In this document: piece after piece, positions 1 to 8,781 of the stretch
Numbering within the stretch: position 1 is the first letter of the stretch
How the letters are laid out: each line of letters begins with the position of its first letter
Origin: Methylomicrobium lacus_A
GTDB taxonomy: Bacteria > Pseudomonadota > Gammaproteobacteria > Methylococcales > Methylomonadaceae
NCBI RefSeq assembly: GCF_041897535.1
Contig: NZ_CP169217.1
Coordinates: 1,302,001 to 1,366,000, forward strand
DNA: 64,000 bases
Direction: 5' to 3'
Position numbers and translations under genes: made by a program
The notes under the pieces: model-generated
What the model was told of the DNA's origin: nothing
The model's database searches: none
Seen by the model: only the letters and a program-made list of their open reading frames with translations

Positions 1-209
1 AAGTCGCGAAAAAAGCGCTGCATCACAACGCGGCGGCGGTGATCTTCGCGCACAACCATCCCTCCGGCATCGCCGAACCGAGCCAGGCGGACCGGCAGAT
101 CACCGACAAGTTGAAACAGGCCTTGTCTCTCTTCGACATTAGGGTGCTCGATCATTTCATCATCGGCGACGGCATGCCCTATTCGTTTGCGGAGCATGGC
201 CTGATTTAA
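1..209 (+). CDS. radC: RadC-family JAB-domain protein, C-terminal part
   Basis: The reading frame is open from the window edge (first full codon at base 3) to a TAA at 207-209. It shows the JAMM metalloprotease-like signature of RadC: His-Asn-His-Pro-Ser-Gly followed eight residues later by Ser-Gln-Ala-Asp, then a typical ending with DHFIIGDG. RadC proteins carry a zinc-site MPN/JAB fold and were historically linked to DNA repair, though the biochemical role is unsettled. The N-terminal helix-hairpin-helix part lies outside the window. Family assignment is firm; function is not. Confidence 0.9.
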   Translation, partial: VAKKALHHNAAAVIFAHNHPSGIAEPSQADRQITDKLKQALSLFDIRVLDHFIIGDGMPYSFAEHGLI

Positions 210-221
210 TGCGCCTTGCCT

Positions 222-242
222 GGGCTATCCGTTGAATAGCCC
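222..242 (+). terminator. stem-loop after radC
   Basis: GGGCTAT and ATAGCCC form a 7-bp stem with a 7-nt loop just after the radC stop. Only a weak T-rich stretch follows, so it may be an inefficient terminator. Confidence 0.4.
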
Positions 243-326
243 GCATCATTTTCGATTGTAGGAGGTTCAGGCAAATCGTATCATGTGTCCGGCTTCGCCT
301 TCCTTCACCGACGACAGACCCGAAGA

Positions 327-2918
327 ATGCTCATAAAACAACTGCTGAGCCTGTTCTTTTTGCTGGCGCAGCCCTGTGCCGCCGATGCCCACGCGCCGGG
401 TCCGGACTTAAGCGGTTGGCACCATGGCTTTAGCCATCCCCTGCACGGCTCGGACCATCTGCTGACGATGATCGCGGTCGGCATGTGGGCGGCGCAGCAG
501 CGCGGGCGGGCCGTCTGGCTGCTGCCGTTGGCCTTCGTCGGCGTGATGAGCCTCGGCGGCTTGGCCGGGGTTGCGGGCGCGGCGGCACCGGCGGCCGAAA
601 CGATGATCCTGCTGTCGGTGCCGGTCTTCGGGGTCCTGGTGATCAGGAGGCTACGCTTTCGGATCCTGACCAGCCTGACCATCGTCGGTTTTTTCGCCTT
701 CTTCCACGGCTTCGCGCACGGGCAGGAAATGCCCGCCTCGGCAAGCCTCTTGTCGTTCGCCTTGGGTTTCATGCTGGCGACTTTGCTGCTGCACGGCGTC
801 GGCATCGTCGCGGCGCGCCTGTTTCTCTTGGCTTTTGCCTGCCTGTTCGGCGGCGCCCATGCGGACCCGCTCCAGACGGATGCCGCGGCCTCAGCCGAAG
901 CATCGTCCGAACAAGAGGAAGACGTGCGCCTGCCGGAGGTCGAGGTGATAGAACGCAGCGATTCGCAGGTCGGCATTGCGGGCAGTGCTTCCGAAGGCAA
1001 TATCGGCCAAGCGCAGCTCAAATTGCGGCCGATCTTCCGTCCCGGCGAAGTGCTGGAAACCGTGCCGGGCCTGATCGTCTCGCAGCACAGCGGCGAGGGC
1101 AAGGCGAATCAATATTTCCTGCGCGGCTTCAATCTCGACCACGGCACCGATTTTCTGACCCAGATCGACGGCGTCCCGGTCAACATGGTGTCGCATGCGC
1201 ACGGCCAGGGCTGGACCGACACCGGCTTTCTGATCCCTGAGCTGATCCGCACACTCGGTTACCAGAAAGGCGTCTATTACGCGGAAAACGGCGATTTTTC
1301 GAGCGCCGGCGCGGCCAATATCCACTACTTCGATACCCTGCCCGCCGGCATCCTGAAATTCACCGGCGGCAGCTTCGACTACTATCGCGGACTCGTCGCC
1401 GATTCGGTCAAAATCGGCAGCGGCAATCTGTTGTATGCGGTCGAAGGCAATTACAACGACGGTCCCTGGCAGAACGGCAATCATTTCAAAAAGGGCAACG
1501 TGGTGCTACGCTACAGCCGGGAACACGGCGATTCGGGCTGGAGCGCGACCGCGATGGCCTACGGCGCGGACTGGAATTCGACCGACCAGATCCCGAGGCG
1601 TACTGTGGACGCCGGCCGGCTCGACCGTTTCGGCCTGATCGACCCGACCGACGGCGGCCGCAGCCGGCGCTATAGCTTGACCACCGAATGGCATCGGCAG
1701 TCCGACCACAACGCGACCCGGGTGATGGCTTACGGCGTGTACTCCTTGCTCGACCTGTATTCGAACTTCACCTATTTCCTGGACGATCCGGTGCGCGGCG
1801 ACCAGTTCGCGCAGCCGGACCGGCGCTGGCAGAGCGGCCTGAAAGCCGCGCATACGCTCTATCACCAAATCGGCGGCATGGAGGCGGAAACGACGCTGGG
1901 CCTGCAATTCCGGAATGACCTGATCGACAACGGCCTGCTCTTAACCGAAAAACGTCGGTGCTACGGCGCCGTGCGCGAAGACCATGTCGTGCAGAGCAGC
2001 CTCAGTCCCTATGCCGAGAACAAGACGCAATGGAATGCCTGGCTGCGCAGCAATGTCGGCGTCCGTTTCGACGGTTTTCGTTTCGACGTGAACAGCGATC
2101 GCCAGGAGAATTCCGGCAATCGCCTGGACGGGCTGGTCAGCCCGAAAGGCGGCATCGTGCTGGGTCCTTGGGAGAAATCGGAGATTTATTTGAACGGCGG
2201 CCTCGGCTTCCACAGCAATGACGCGCGCGGCATCAATACCCGCATCGACCCGAAAAGCGGCGACGCGGTCAAGCGCGCCGATCCCCTGGTGCGCACCTAC
2301 GGCGCCGAAATCGGCGCCCGCACGGCCAGGCTTGACGGCCTGCAAAGCACGGTGTCGCTCTGGTGGCTGGACATCGACTCCGAACTGGTCTTCGTCGGCG
2401 ATGCCGGCACCACCGAAGCCGGGCGTCCGAGCCGGCGTTACGGCGTCGAATTTGCGAACTATTACACGCCGACAGACTGGCTGACCTTCGACGCGGATTT
2501 CAGCTTTTCGAAGGCCCGTTTCCGTAACAACGAGATCAATGCTGGAAGCGGCTTGCCGGTCGGCAAACACATTCCGGGTTCGGTCGAAACGGTGATCGCA
2601 GCCGGCGCGACCGTGCATGACCTGCGCGGCTTTTTCGGCGGCTTGCGCCTGCGCTATTTCGGTCCCAGGGCACTGATCGAAAACAACAGCGAGCGTTCGA
2701 AGGAGACCGTTCTGCTGTCCGCCAATCTCGGCTACCAGATCAACAAACACCTGACGCTTCAGGCGGAGGTCTTCAATTTGCTGAATCGAAAAGACAGCGC
2801 AATCGACTACTTCTATACGTCCCGGCTACCCGGAGAGCCCGGCGCGGGCGTCGACGACAGCCATTTCCACCCGGTCGAGCCGATCGGTTTTCGGCTCGGT
2901 TTTACCGCGAATTTCTGA
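327..2918 (+). CDS. HupE/UreJ-like membrane domain fused to a TonB-dependent receptor
   Basis: One uninterrupted 863-aa frame. Residues 1-22 look like a signal peptide, followed by a HupE/UreJ-type segment (HxxGF.HPL.GxDHLL, several hydrophobic helices, FHGFAHG) that in its family transports nickel or cobalt in the inner membrane. At about residue 164 the HupE part stops before its usual last helix and a new signal-peptide-like stretch begins (RLFLLAFACLFGGAHAD). After it come a TonB-box-like LPEVEVIE, a plug domain (about 220-330, rich in His: DHGTDF, MVSHAHGQG) and a 22-strand-type barrel ending in Phe. ATG 327 was chosen because it opens a signal peptide; a GTG at 285 is in frame, and an AGGAGG-like element at 260-265 is distant. 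Read-through suggests either a deletion that joined hupE and a receptor gene, or a polyprotein cut at the internal signal site. A nickel/cobalt or other metal substrate is inferred from HupE and the His-rich plug. Confidence 0.8.
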   Translation: MLIKQLLSLFFLLAQPCAADAHAPGPDLSGWHHGFSHPLHGSDHLLTMIAVGMWAAQQRGRAVWLLPLAFVGVMSLGGLAGVAGAAAPAAETMILLSVPVFGVLVIRRLRFRILTSLTIVGFFAFFHGFAHGQEMPASASLLSFALGFMLATLLLHGVGIVAARLFLLAFACLFGGAHADPLQTDAAASAEASSEQEEDVRLPEVEVIERSDSQVGIAGSASEGNIGQAQLKLRPIFRPGEVLETVPGLIVSQHSGEGKANQYFLRGFNLDHGTDFLTQIDGVPVNMVSHAHGQGWTDTGFLIPELIRTLGYQKGVYYAENGDFSSAGAANIHYFDTLPAGILKFTGGSFDYYRGLVADSVKIGSGNLLYAVEGNYNDGPWQNGNHFKKGNVVLRYSREHGDSGWSATAMAYGADWNSTDQIPRRTVDAGRLDRFGLIDPTDGGRSRRYSLTTEWHRQSDHNATRVMAYGVYSLLDLYSNFTYFLDDPVRGDQFAQPDRRWQSGLKAAHTLYHQIGGMEAETTLGLQFRNDLIDNGLLLTEKRRCYGAVREDHVVQSSLSPYAENKTQWNAWLRSNVGVRFDGFRFDVNSDRQENSGNRLDGLVSPKGGIVLGPWEKSEIYLNGGLGFHSNDARGINTRIDPKSGDAVKRADPLVRTYGAEIGARTARLDGLQSTVSLWWLDIDSELVFVGDAGTTEAGRPSRRYGVEFANYYTPTDWLTFDADFSFSKARFRNNEINAGSGLPVGKHIPGSVETVIAAGATVHDLRGFFGGLRLRYFGPRALIENNSERSKETVLLSANLGYQINKHLTLQAEVFNLLNRKDSAIDYFYTSRLPGEPGAGVDDSHFHPVEPIGFRLGFTANF

Positions 2919-2942
2919 CGCCCGGCGCGGGTGATGCATTGC

Positions 2943-3554
2943 TCAAGGCCGTTCGCGGACTTGCCGCCAGGCAGGATGCGCTTCCAAGAGGGACAAGGCC
3001 GATTCGAGCAGGGTGATGCCGGGCTCCATCCTGTGCCAGGTCGATGCGCCGGACGGATGCGGCAGCGGAATCGCCTCGGCTTGATGGCCATGAAAATTGA
3101 CCGTATGCACCTTGCCGATCACCTCGTTCAACTTTTTGACTTCGATCAACTGGCTGATCGCGAGTTTGCCGACCGGCAGGATCAACGCGGGCTTGAGCAG
3201 TTCGATCTCGGCCCTCAGCCAGCCCGCGCAATTGCCGATTTCATCAGGACTCGGCACCCTATCGCCGCCCTTCGGATTCTTGCCCGGAAAACAGCGGCAC
3301 ACCGCAGCCATGTACACCCGGCTTCTGAAGGTTTCCTCGTCCAACCCGATTCGTTCGAACCATTTGAACAGGGTCTTGCCGGCGGTCCAGGCGAACGGCT
3401 TGCCGAAGCCGCCTTCCTTGTCGCCGGGCGCCTGACCGATCAACAGGATCGGCGAAAACACCGGGCTGCCGCTGACCACCGGCCCGATCATCAGCGGGCA
3501 TTTCTTGCAGTCCGCGAGCGCTTCCCGATGCGCACGCATCGCTTTTTCTGGCAT
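2943..3554 (-). CDS. uracil-DNA glycosylase family protein (Fe-S type)
   Basis: 203 aa. Motif 1 (GQAPGDKEGGFGKPF) and motif 2 (HPSGAS) of the UDG superfamily are both present. Four cysteines (two in CKKC near the N terminus, one in VCRCFPG, one in NCAGW) are placed as in the [4Fe-4S] cluster of family 4/5 enzymes. The protein would excise uracil from DNA to start base-excision repair. It starts 8 bases after the exonuclease III stop on the same strand, so it is probably co-transcribed with xthA and purC; an AP endonuclease next to a glycosylase is functionally sensible. Convergent with the HupE-receptor gene, whose stop lies 24 bases away. The ATG at 3554 was chosen; a second ATG five codons in is also possible. 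Confidence 0.85.
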   Translation of the reverse strand: MPEKAMRAHREALADCKKCPLMIGPVVSGSPVFSPILLIGQAPGDKEGGFGKPFAWTAGKTLFKWFERIGLDEETFRSRVYMAAVCRCFPGKNPKGGDRVPSPDEIGNCAGWLRAEIELLKPALILPVGKLAISQLIEVKKLNEVIGKVHTVNFHGHQAEAIPLPHPSGASTWHRMEPGITLLESALSLLEAHPAWRQVRERP

Positions 3555-3562
3555 AAGCGTAA

Positions 3563-4327
3563 TTACAAATCGATTTCGATGCCGACCGGGCAATGATCGG
3601 AGCCTAGGATATCCGGCAGGATGAAGGCCTGTTTGACCTTGTCGATCAGCGGATTGCTGGTCAGCACATAATCGATCCGCCAGCCGATGTTCTTGCCGCG
3701 GGCGCCGGCGCGGAAACTCCACCAGCTGTAGGCGACCGTATCCGGATGCTGATGACGGAAAGTATCGACGAAGCCCGCGTCGATGAAGCGGCTGAAACCG
3801 TCGATCTCGACCTGCGTGTAACCGGCCGATTTGTTGTAATTCGGCTTCGGCCGCGCGATGTCGATCTCGTGGTGCGCGACATTGAAATCGCCGCAGACGA
3901 TCACCGGCTTCCGGCTTTGCAGTTTCTGTAAGTAAGCCAGAAACTCGGCGTCCCAAGTCTTCCGGTAATCGAGACGCACCAGTTCCTGACCCGAATTCGG
4001 CACATACACGTTGACCAGATAAAACTGCTCGAATTCGGCCGCCTGCACCCGGCCCTCGCGGTCGTGTTCCACGATGCCGATGTCGTTGACGACCGCGATA
4101 GGTGTCTTCCGAGAAAGCAATGACACCCCCGAATAGCCCTTGCGCTCGGCCGAGTTAGAATACAGATGGTAATGGTCGATGCCTGACAGCGCCTGTTCGA
4201 TCTGATCGACCTGCGCCTTGGTTTCCTGCAAGAGGATGCAGTCCGCGTCGAGCTTCGCGAGCGTCTCGGCAAAGCCCTTGCCCTGCACCGCGCGGATGCC
4301 GTTTACGTTCCAGGAAATGATCTTCAT
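3563..4327 (-). CDS. xthA: exodeoxyribonuclease III
   Basis: 254 aa, full length for the ExoIII/AP endonuclease family. The catalytic signatures are all visible: NVNGIRA, LQETKAQ, NVYVPNSG, CGDFNVAH, IGWRIDYVL and the terminal GSDHCPV with its catalytic Asp-His. The enzyme cuts at abasic sites and degrades duplex DNA 3' to 5' with Mg2+. The gene begins 12 bases after the purC stop and is followed by the uracil glycosylase gene, which suggests a purC-xthA-udg transcript. Confidence 0.95.
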   Translation of the reverse strand: MKIISWNVNGIRAVQGKGFAETLAKLDADCILLQETKAQVDQIEQALSGIDHYHLYSNSAERKGYSGVSLLSRKTPIAVVNDIGIVEHDREGRVQAAEFEQFYLVNVYVPNSGQELVRLDYRKTWDAEFLAYLQKLQSRKPVIVCGDFNVAHHEIDIARPKPNYNKSAGYTQVEIDGFSRFIDAGFVDTFRHQHPDTVAYSWWSFRAGARGKNIGWRIDYVLTSNPLIDKVKQAFILPDILGSDHCPVGIEIDL

Positions 4328-4339
4328 CGGGTATTCGCT

Positions 4340-5230
4340 TTACTGCGTCAGGCGGACTTCGGCTTCCTTGTACTTGGCCGCGCAATACTCCGCCACCTCG
4401 GCAGGCAACGACGGGCCCGGCGCGGTCTTGTTCCAGTCGAGCGTTTCGAGGTAGTCGCGCACATATTGCTTGTCGAAGCTCGGCGGGCTGATGCCGACCC
4501 GGTATTGATCGGCCGGCCAGAAGCGGGACGAATCCGGCGTCAGGATCTCGTCGATCAGGTACAGCGTGCCGTCATGATCGACACCGAATTCGAACTTGGT
4601 GTCGGCGATGATGATGCCGCGCTCCTTCGCGTAGGCGGCTGCTTCCTTATACAGTTTGAGGCTGGCTTCCCGCACCTGATTGGCCAGGTCTTCGCCGATC
4701 AATTCGACCGTTTTCGTAAAGCTCACGTTCTCGTCATGATCGCCGACTTCGGCCTTCGTCGATGGCGTATAGATCGGCTCGGGCAATTGCTGGGCCTGCT
4801 GCAGGCCTTCGGGCAGTTGAATGCCGCAGACCGCGCCGGTTTTTTGATAATCCTTCCAGCCGGAACCGATCAGATAGCCGCGCACGATCGCCTCGACCGG
4901 CAACGGCTTCAGCTTCTTCACGACGATCGAACGGCCTTCGACCTGCGCGCGTTCGGCCGGGTCCGGAATGATCTGCTCCAGAGGGATGTCGACCAGATGG
5001 TTAGGAATCACATGACTCATTTTCGCAAACCAGAAGTTCGAAATCTGCGTCAACACGCGCCCCTTGCCCGGAATCGGATCGGGCAGAATCACGTCGAAGG
5101 CGGACAGCCGGTCGGTCGTCACGATCAGCATGTGCCGGTCGTCGATGTCGTAAATGTCGCGCACCTTGCCGCGCGCACGGAGTTTTAAGGAAGTCAGTGC
5201 CGATTGGTACAGCGCCGCAGGAGCGTTCAT
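4340..5230 (-). CDS. purC: phosphoribosylaminoimidazole-succinocarboxamide synthase
   Basis: 296 aa, the longer plant/yeast-like SAICAR synthetase form. Recognisable segments are GKVRDIYD, TDRLSAFDV, VVKKLKPLPVEAIVRGYL, SWKDYQKTG-like and the C-terminal DSSRFWP. It joins aspartate to CAIR in de novo purine synthesis using ATP. First gene of a minus-strand run with xthA and the glycosylase; the ATG at 5230 lies ahead of a 494-bp intergenic region that should hold its promoter. Confidence 0.95.
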   Translation of the reverse strand: MNAPAALYQSALTSLKLRARGKVRDIYDIDDRHMLIVTTDRLSAFDVILPDPIPGKGRVLTQISNFWFAKMSHVIPNHLVDIPLEQIIPDPAERAQVEGRSIVVKKLKPLPVEAIVRGYLIGSGWKDYQKTGAVCGIQLPEGLQQAQQLPEPIYTPSTKAEVGDHDENVSFTKTVELIGEDLANQVREASLKLYKEAAAYAKERGIIIADTKFEFGVDHDGTLYLIDEILTPDSSRFWPADQYRVGISPPSFDKQYVRDYLETLDWNKTAPGPSLPAEVAEYCAAKYKEAEVRLTQ

Positions 5231-5724
5231 GGTGCCTCGCCGAAGAATTCAAAGCGCTGCATTTTAGCATTTTTTTGCGCGGCAGGGGATCGGTGGAAGG
5301 ACAGCCGACGGCATTTATCTACTCTGGCAGAATCGAAATTTCATTTCTCTAGCAGAGCTCATCCCGTTTGCAGGCCCTTCTCTCCATGCGATCGGAAGCA
5401 TGATTTTTTTGCTCCTCCGATGCAAATTTCCGCTATTCCCAGCCCCCAATCAATTCTTAATTTATTCTTAATATCAAACACTTACAAACGCAACACTCCC
5501 TTACAATTTCAGAGAGCTGTGCTACGCTTCATTTCGATTAGTTCATATATCACAACTGATCGAACAACAAATATTGTTAGGCTTTAATATAACTATTTTT
5601 GAATGCAATTCATCCGTGATATGCCTTATCCACTGCGGCAGCATGTCTCTGAGAATAAAGTAAGATTTAAATGTTTGTATTCTTAAATATTTTTTCACTC
5701 ACATCCGATACATTTTTAATCTTC
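5231..5724. other. AT-rich intergenic region between purC and the collagen-like gene
   Basis: Divergent promoter region with no convincing gene. Short open frames here lack ribosome sites and family signatures. The right half (5440-5724) is markedly AT-rich compared with its surroundings and probably drives the secreted collagen-like gene, but I could not fix -35/-10 boxes. Confidence 0.4.
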
Positions 5725-7278
5725 ATGAAAAAAAATAAAATACAGCAAAGAAAAGACCGTTTGGGCGCCAAATCGCTGGCCGTCATCGGCTCGCTGACCG
5801 CGATGGCAGTTTCGCCGATCGCGTTCGGCGACACGACGCTGTTGGTTGATTCTTATGTCGACATCCAAAAAGGCTTAACCAAAAATTTCGGCAAAAAGAA
5901 TGCGCTTCTGGTGGTTGCCGGCAAATCCAATGGCTTTCTTAAATTCGACCTGGAAAAATCGACGCCGAATCCGGCCATGGTCGCCAAAGCCACACTGAAA
6001 GTTTTTGTCTCCGGCATCCAAAAAAAATCAGTCGGTAAGCTGCAAGTTAAAACCGTAAATCTTGACCAAACCGCACTGAAGAGCATTCAGGAAACCACGA
6101 TTAACGGCGCGACCAACCTTAATCTTGGCGATGCGATCAGCGAAATCAGCGGAATCAACACATCAAGCCTCAACCAATGGGTGGAATTTGATGTCACCGA
6201 CGCCCTTAAAACCGCTATAGAGCAAAACCACGACACGCAGATCGCATTTGTAATCACCGCCACGGACACGCTGAATGTCAAACTCGAAAGCAAAGAGAGC
6301 AAGGCGGCGGGAAATGCCGCGGACTTGAATATCGTGTATGCGACAACCGGTGTTGCAGGCTCAGCGGGTACAGTAGGCCCAACCGGCCCAACCGGGGCGA
6401 CTGGAGCGACAGGGCCTACCGGCCCTCAAGGTTCCATCGGCCTCACAGGAGCTATAGGCCCCACCGGTCCGCAAGGTATCCAAGGCTTGCTTGGCCCCAC
6501 CGGTCCGATCGGTCTCCAAGGCTTGCTTGGCCCCACCGGCCCGATCGGCCCACAAGGCCTCCAAGGCTTGCTTGGCCCCACCGGTCCGATCGGTCCACAA
6601 GGCCTCCAAGGTTTGCTTGGCCCCACCGGTCCGATCGGTCCACAAGGCCTCCAAGGTTTGCTTGGCCCCACCGGCCCGATCGGCCCACAAGGCCTCCAAG
6701 GCTTACTCGGACCCACCGGCCCAATCGGCCCGCAAGGCCTCCAAGGCTTGCTTGGCCCCACAGGTCCGATTGGTCTCACTGGCTTAACTGGCCCGACAGG
6801 ACCGCTGGGCCCGACCGGCCCGGTAGGCCAGATAGCCAACACGGTAGTTAAAACAGTGACTCAAGCCGCGCCGGTGACAGGACAACTGATCAGCGCGACC
6901 TGCGATGCGGGCCAGACCTTGGTTGGCGGCGGGGTTAACGTGCCGAACATCGCGAACGTGCTGCCTTTGAGCAGCGTGCCGGTATTGGACCAGATCACCG
7001 GCTTGCCGATCGGCTGGCAGGGATCGTTCGGCTTGCTGGATACCTCGGTTGTAGGAACTCTGGTTGATACGACCGTAAATTTATTAACTTCAGTAACCTC
7101 GTTATTGGGTATTAATGTACTAACGGGAATTACTGGTTCCAGCCTAAACTCCGGTGCTATTACCGGAACGGTAGCAGGTATTTTACCGGGCGTTTCTTTA
7201 CCGTTATTGGATGCCAATAGCAACCCAGTGAGCTACACCGTTTACGCCGTCTGCGCTGCGGCGGCGCCACAAGGGTAA
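5725..7278 (+). CDS. secreted DNRLRE-like / collagen-repeat protein
   Basis: 517 aa. An N-terminal signal peptide with a long Lys/Arg-rich head ends near SPIAFG-DTT. Residues about 34-212 resemble the DNRLRE beta-sandwich domain seen in exported cell-surface proteins (FLKFDL, WVEFDVTDAL). Residues 215-370 are perfect Gly-X-Y triplets, dominated by a 15-residue repeat GPTGPIGPQGLQGLL. The C-terminal domain (371-517) has one Cys in ATCDAGQTLVGGG and another in YAVCA near the end, a pattern common after bacterial collagen-like stalks. Such proteins form trimeric fibres on the cell surface or outside. ATG 5725 was preferred over the upstream in-frame 5671 because it opens the signal peptide. A strong terminator follows. 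Confidence 0.8.
   Translation: MKKNKIQQRKDRLGAKSLAVIGSLTAMAVSPIAFGDTTLLVDSYVDIQKGLTKNFGKKNALLVVAGKSNGFLKFDLEKSTPNPAMVAKATLKVFVSGIQKKSVGKLQVKTVNLDQTALKSIQETTINGATNLNLGDAISEISGINTSSLNQWVEFDVTDALKTAIEQNHDTQIAFVITATDTLNVKLESKESKAAGNAADLNIVYATTGVAGSAGTVGPTGPTGATGATGPTGPQGSIGLTGAIGPTGPQGIQGLLGPTGPIGLQGLLGPTGPIGPQGLQGLLGPTGPIGPQGLQGLLGPTGPIGPQGLQGLLGPTGPIGPQGLQGLLGPTGPIGPQGLQGLLGPTGPIGLTGLTGPTGPLGPTGPVGQIANTVVKTVTQAAPVTGQLISATCDAGQTLVGGGVNVPNIANVLPLSSVPVLDQITGLPIGWQGSFGLLDTSVVGTLVDTTVNLLTSVTSLLGINVLTGITGSSLNSGAITGTVAGILPGVSLPLLDANSNPVSYTVYAVCAAAAPQG
6484..6777 (+). repeat. tandem 45-bp repeats in the collagen-like gene
   Basis: About six copies of a 45-bp unit (encoding 15 residues, GPTGPIGPQGLQGLL), nearly identical at DNA level, with shorter 27-36-bp variants at both edges. 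Such arrays change length by slippage or recombination, so stalk length may vary between strains. Confidence 0.85.
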
Positions 7279-7323
7279 ACAATTAAGAGGCGTTTGCACC
7301 GCATTACGCCCTCCACTTGTTGA

Positions 7324-7353
7324 CCGCCCGGAATCTTCCGGGCGGTTTTTTTT
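7324..7353 (+). terminator. strong Rho-independent terminator
   Basis: A 10-bp perfect stem (CCGCCCGGAA / TTCCGGGCGG) with a 2-nt spacer, followed by eight T residues. It ends the collagen-like transcript just before the convergent DedA gene. Confidence 0.95.
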
Positions 7354-7369
7354 CGAAACCGCCGAATGG

Positions 7370-7963
7370 CTACCGTTGCAATCGGTTGCGCCGTTTTTGC
7401 AGCAAACGCCGCTCCAGATGATGGAAATAACGGCTGATGCCGAATACAAAGGCGGCCGCCAACGGCAACGCAAAATACCAATGCGTTTTGGCGTATTCGA
7501 CGATTTTCAGGATTTCATCGCCAAATACATAGGCAGGCGTTATCGTAATCGCCGCCCACGCCCAGGCGCTCAGCAGGTTGATCAAGGCAAAGCGCTTTGC
7601 CGAATATTTGGTGATGCCGATCGACATCGGAATGACCGTGCGCAGACCATATAAATAGCGTTGCATGAAAATGATCGGCCAGCCGTATTTTTTAAGCAGC
7701 AAATGCGCGATCGCGAATTTGCGCCGTTGCTTGTGCAGTTTGCGTTGAATCAGTCCCTTGTTGAAGCGGCCGATATAAAAATAAAGCTGGTCCCCGGCAA
7801 AGCCGCCGAGTCCGGCCACGAACACCGACAGCCAATAGGACATGTCGCCGGTATGCGACATCACCCCGGCCATGATCAGGCCGGTTTCGCCTTCCAATAT
7901 CGACCATATGAACAGGATAACGTAACCGTATTCCTTAAGCCAACCTACAAATAAATCTTCCAT
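7370..7963 (-). CDS. DedA-family membrane protein
   Basis: 197 aa with several membrane helices. DedA/SNARE-associated family features are visible: LEGETGLIMAG near residues 22-32, the GDQLYFYIGR segment and the QRYLYGLRTVIPMSIG motif with its essential arginines. Members act as flippases or transporters for undecaprenyl phosphate and phospholipids and depend on the proton gradient. The ATG at 7963 is preferred to the TTG one codon earlier. The Arg/Lys-rich C terminus (LQKRRNRLQR) is cytoplasmic. No operon partner is visible. Confidence 0.85.
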   Translation of the reverse strand: MEDLFVGWLKEYGYVILFIWSILEGETGLIMAGVMSHTGDMSYWLSVFVAGLGGFAGDQLYFYIGRFNKGLIQRKLHKQRRKFAIAHLLLKKYGWPIIFMQRYLYGLRTVIPMSIGITKYSAKRFALINLLSAWAWAAITITPAYVFGDEILKIVEYAKTHWYFALPLAAAFVFGISRYFHHLERRLLQKRRNRLQR

Positions 7964-8441
7964 CAATGCTTGCGTTTCAGTGAGACTCCGCTCTTATATT
8001 AGCCACGGTTAATTCCATCCGCAGTCTTTGATTAGTGGGGCCGTTCCCCATTCCGCGATGATCAGGATACGGCGTCCGAAGACTATAGGTGAATAACTCG
8101 TTTAAAGCAACCGATTGCTGCCATTTTATCGGCATCAAGCCGTAACTTTCATCGAAGTACGCCAGATACGATCACGCAAGAGGGAGATTTGAAAAAGGCC
8201 TTCCGAACGGAGCATCCGCAACGGTCACAACCCTCGACAAGGGCAACAAAGATCGGCCTCCAGAAAAAAACCTTGCCCCCGCCTTAGCGAATCGAGGCAT
8301 TTTTTTCCGCCCAAGGTGGGGTTTTTTGATTCTGAAACGTCTTACACAGTAATAGCCCCCTAAGAGACCCGCGACGAAAGGCCGCAGCTTTTGGGCAACG
8401 CATCGTCGGTCAACGGCCTATTTCGCATTTCAGGTATTTTT
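7964..8441. other. intergenic region upstream of the small coiled-coil gene
   Basis: No gene recognised. It holds the 8298-8346 copy of a terminator-like sequence also present at 10619-10668. Confidence 0.4.
8298..8346 (+). repeat. terminator-like intergenic repeat, copy 1
   Basis: A T-run after GGCA, then GGTGGGGTTTTTT, ATTCTGAA and CGTCTTA. The order and spacing match the sequence at 10619-10668 closely. It sits ahead of the small coiled-coil gene. Confidence 0.5.
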
Positions 8442-8693
8442 ATGAGGATGAACAAATCGAGTACAAGCGCAGAGGATTTGGTGCCGCCCGAGCAAAAATT
8501 TCCGTCGGCCCGTTATTTTCAGATTCACTTTCAATATTTGCAGGAAATCATCGGCGATCTGCACCTGCAAATGGAAAAGGCCAATCAGCAAATTGCCGAA
8601 TTGCAGAGGCAATTGCAGCTCAACCAGGCCGTAAATGACACGCCGCCGCACGACTTTGGCAAAAAACCGGAAGGTTGTCTTGAGCGCGGATAA
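8442..8693 (+). CDS. small coiled-coil protein, unknown function
   Basis: 83 aa from ATG 8442. The middle (about residues 25-62, YFQIHFQYLQEIIGDLHLQM...QIAELQRQLQ) has a clear heptad pattern typical of a coiled coil; the ends are polar. No family recognised. No good Shine-Dalgarno element precedes it, and a second ATG lies two codons downstream. It could be a genuine small cytoplasmic protein; confidence is moderate because of the weak start. Confidence 0.45.
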   Translation: MRMNKSSTSAEDLVPPEQKFPSARYFQIHFQYLQEIIGDLHLQMEKANQQIAELQRQLQLNQAVNDTPPHDFGKKPEGCLERG

Positions 8694-8781
8694 TCGAAGG
8701 CCGCGGACGCCCCCAACCGAAATCCGGCCCTTTGCATCTCCCGCCCATCCTTGAGAAACGGAAGTCTTTGACCTGTAACGC

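Noticed and set aside
305..3231. Long open frames antisense or out of frame to the HupE-receptor gene
   Set aside because: They follow the codon bias of the GC-rich real gene, have low-complexity Arg/Ala composition and no family signatures. The same applies to the many shadows of the receptor, FecR and sigma genes.
6361..6842. Gly/Pro-rich antisense frames over the collagen repeats, and a CRISPR-like impression of the tandem repeats
   Set aside because: The repeats are contiguous 45-bp coding units without unique spacers and the forward frame has a signal peptide and flanking domains.
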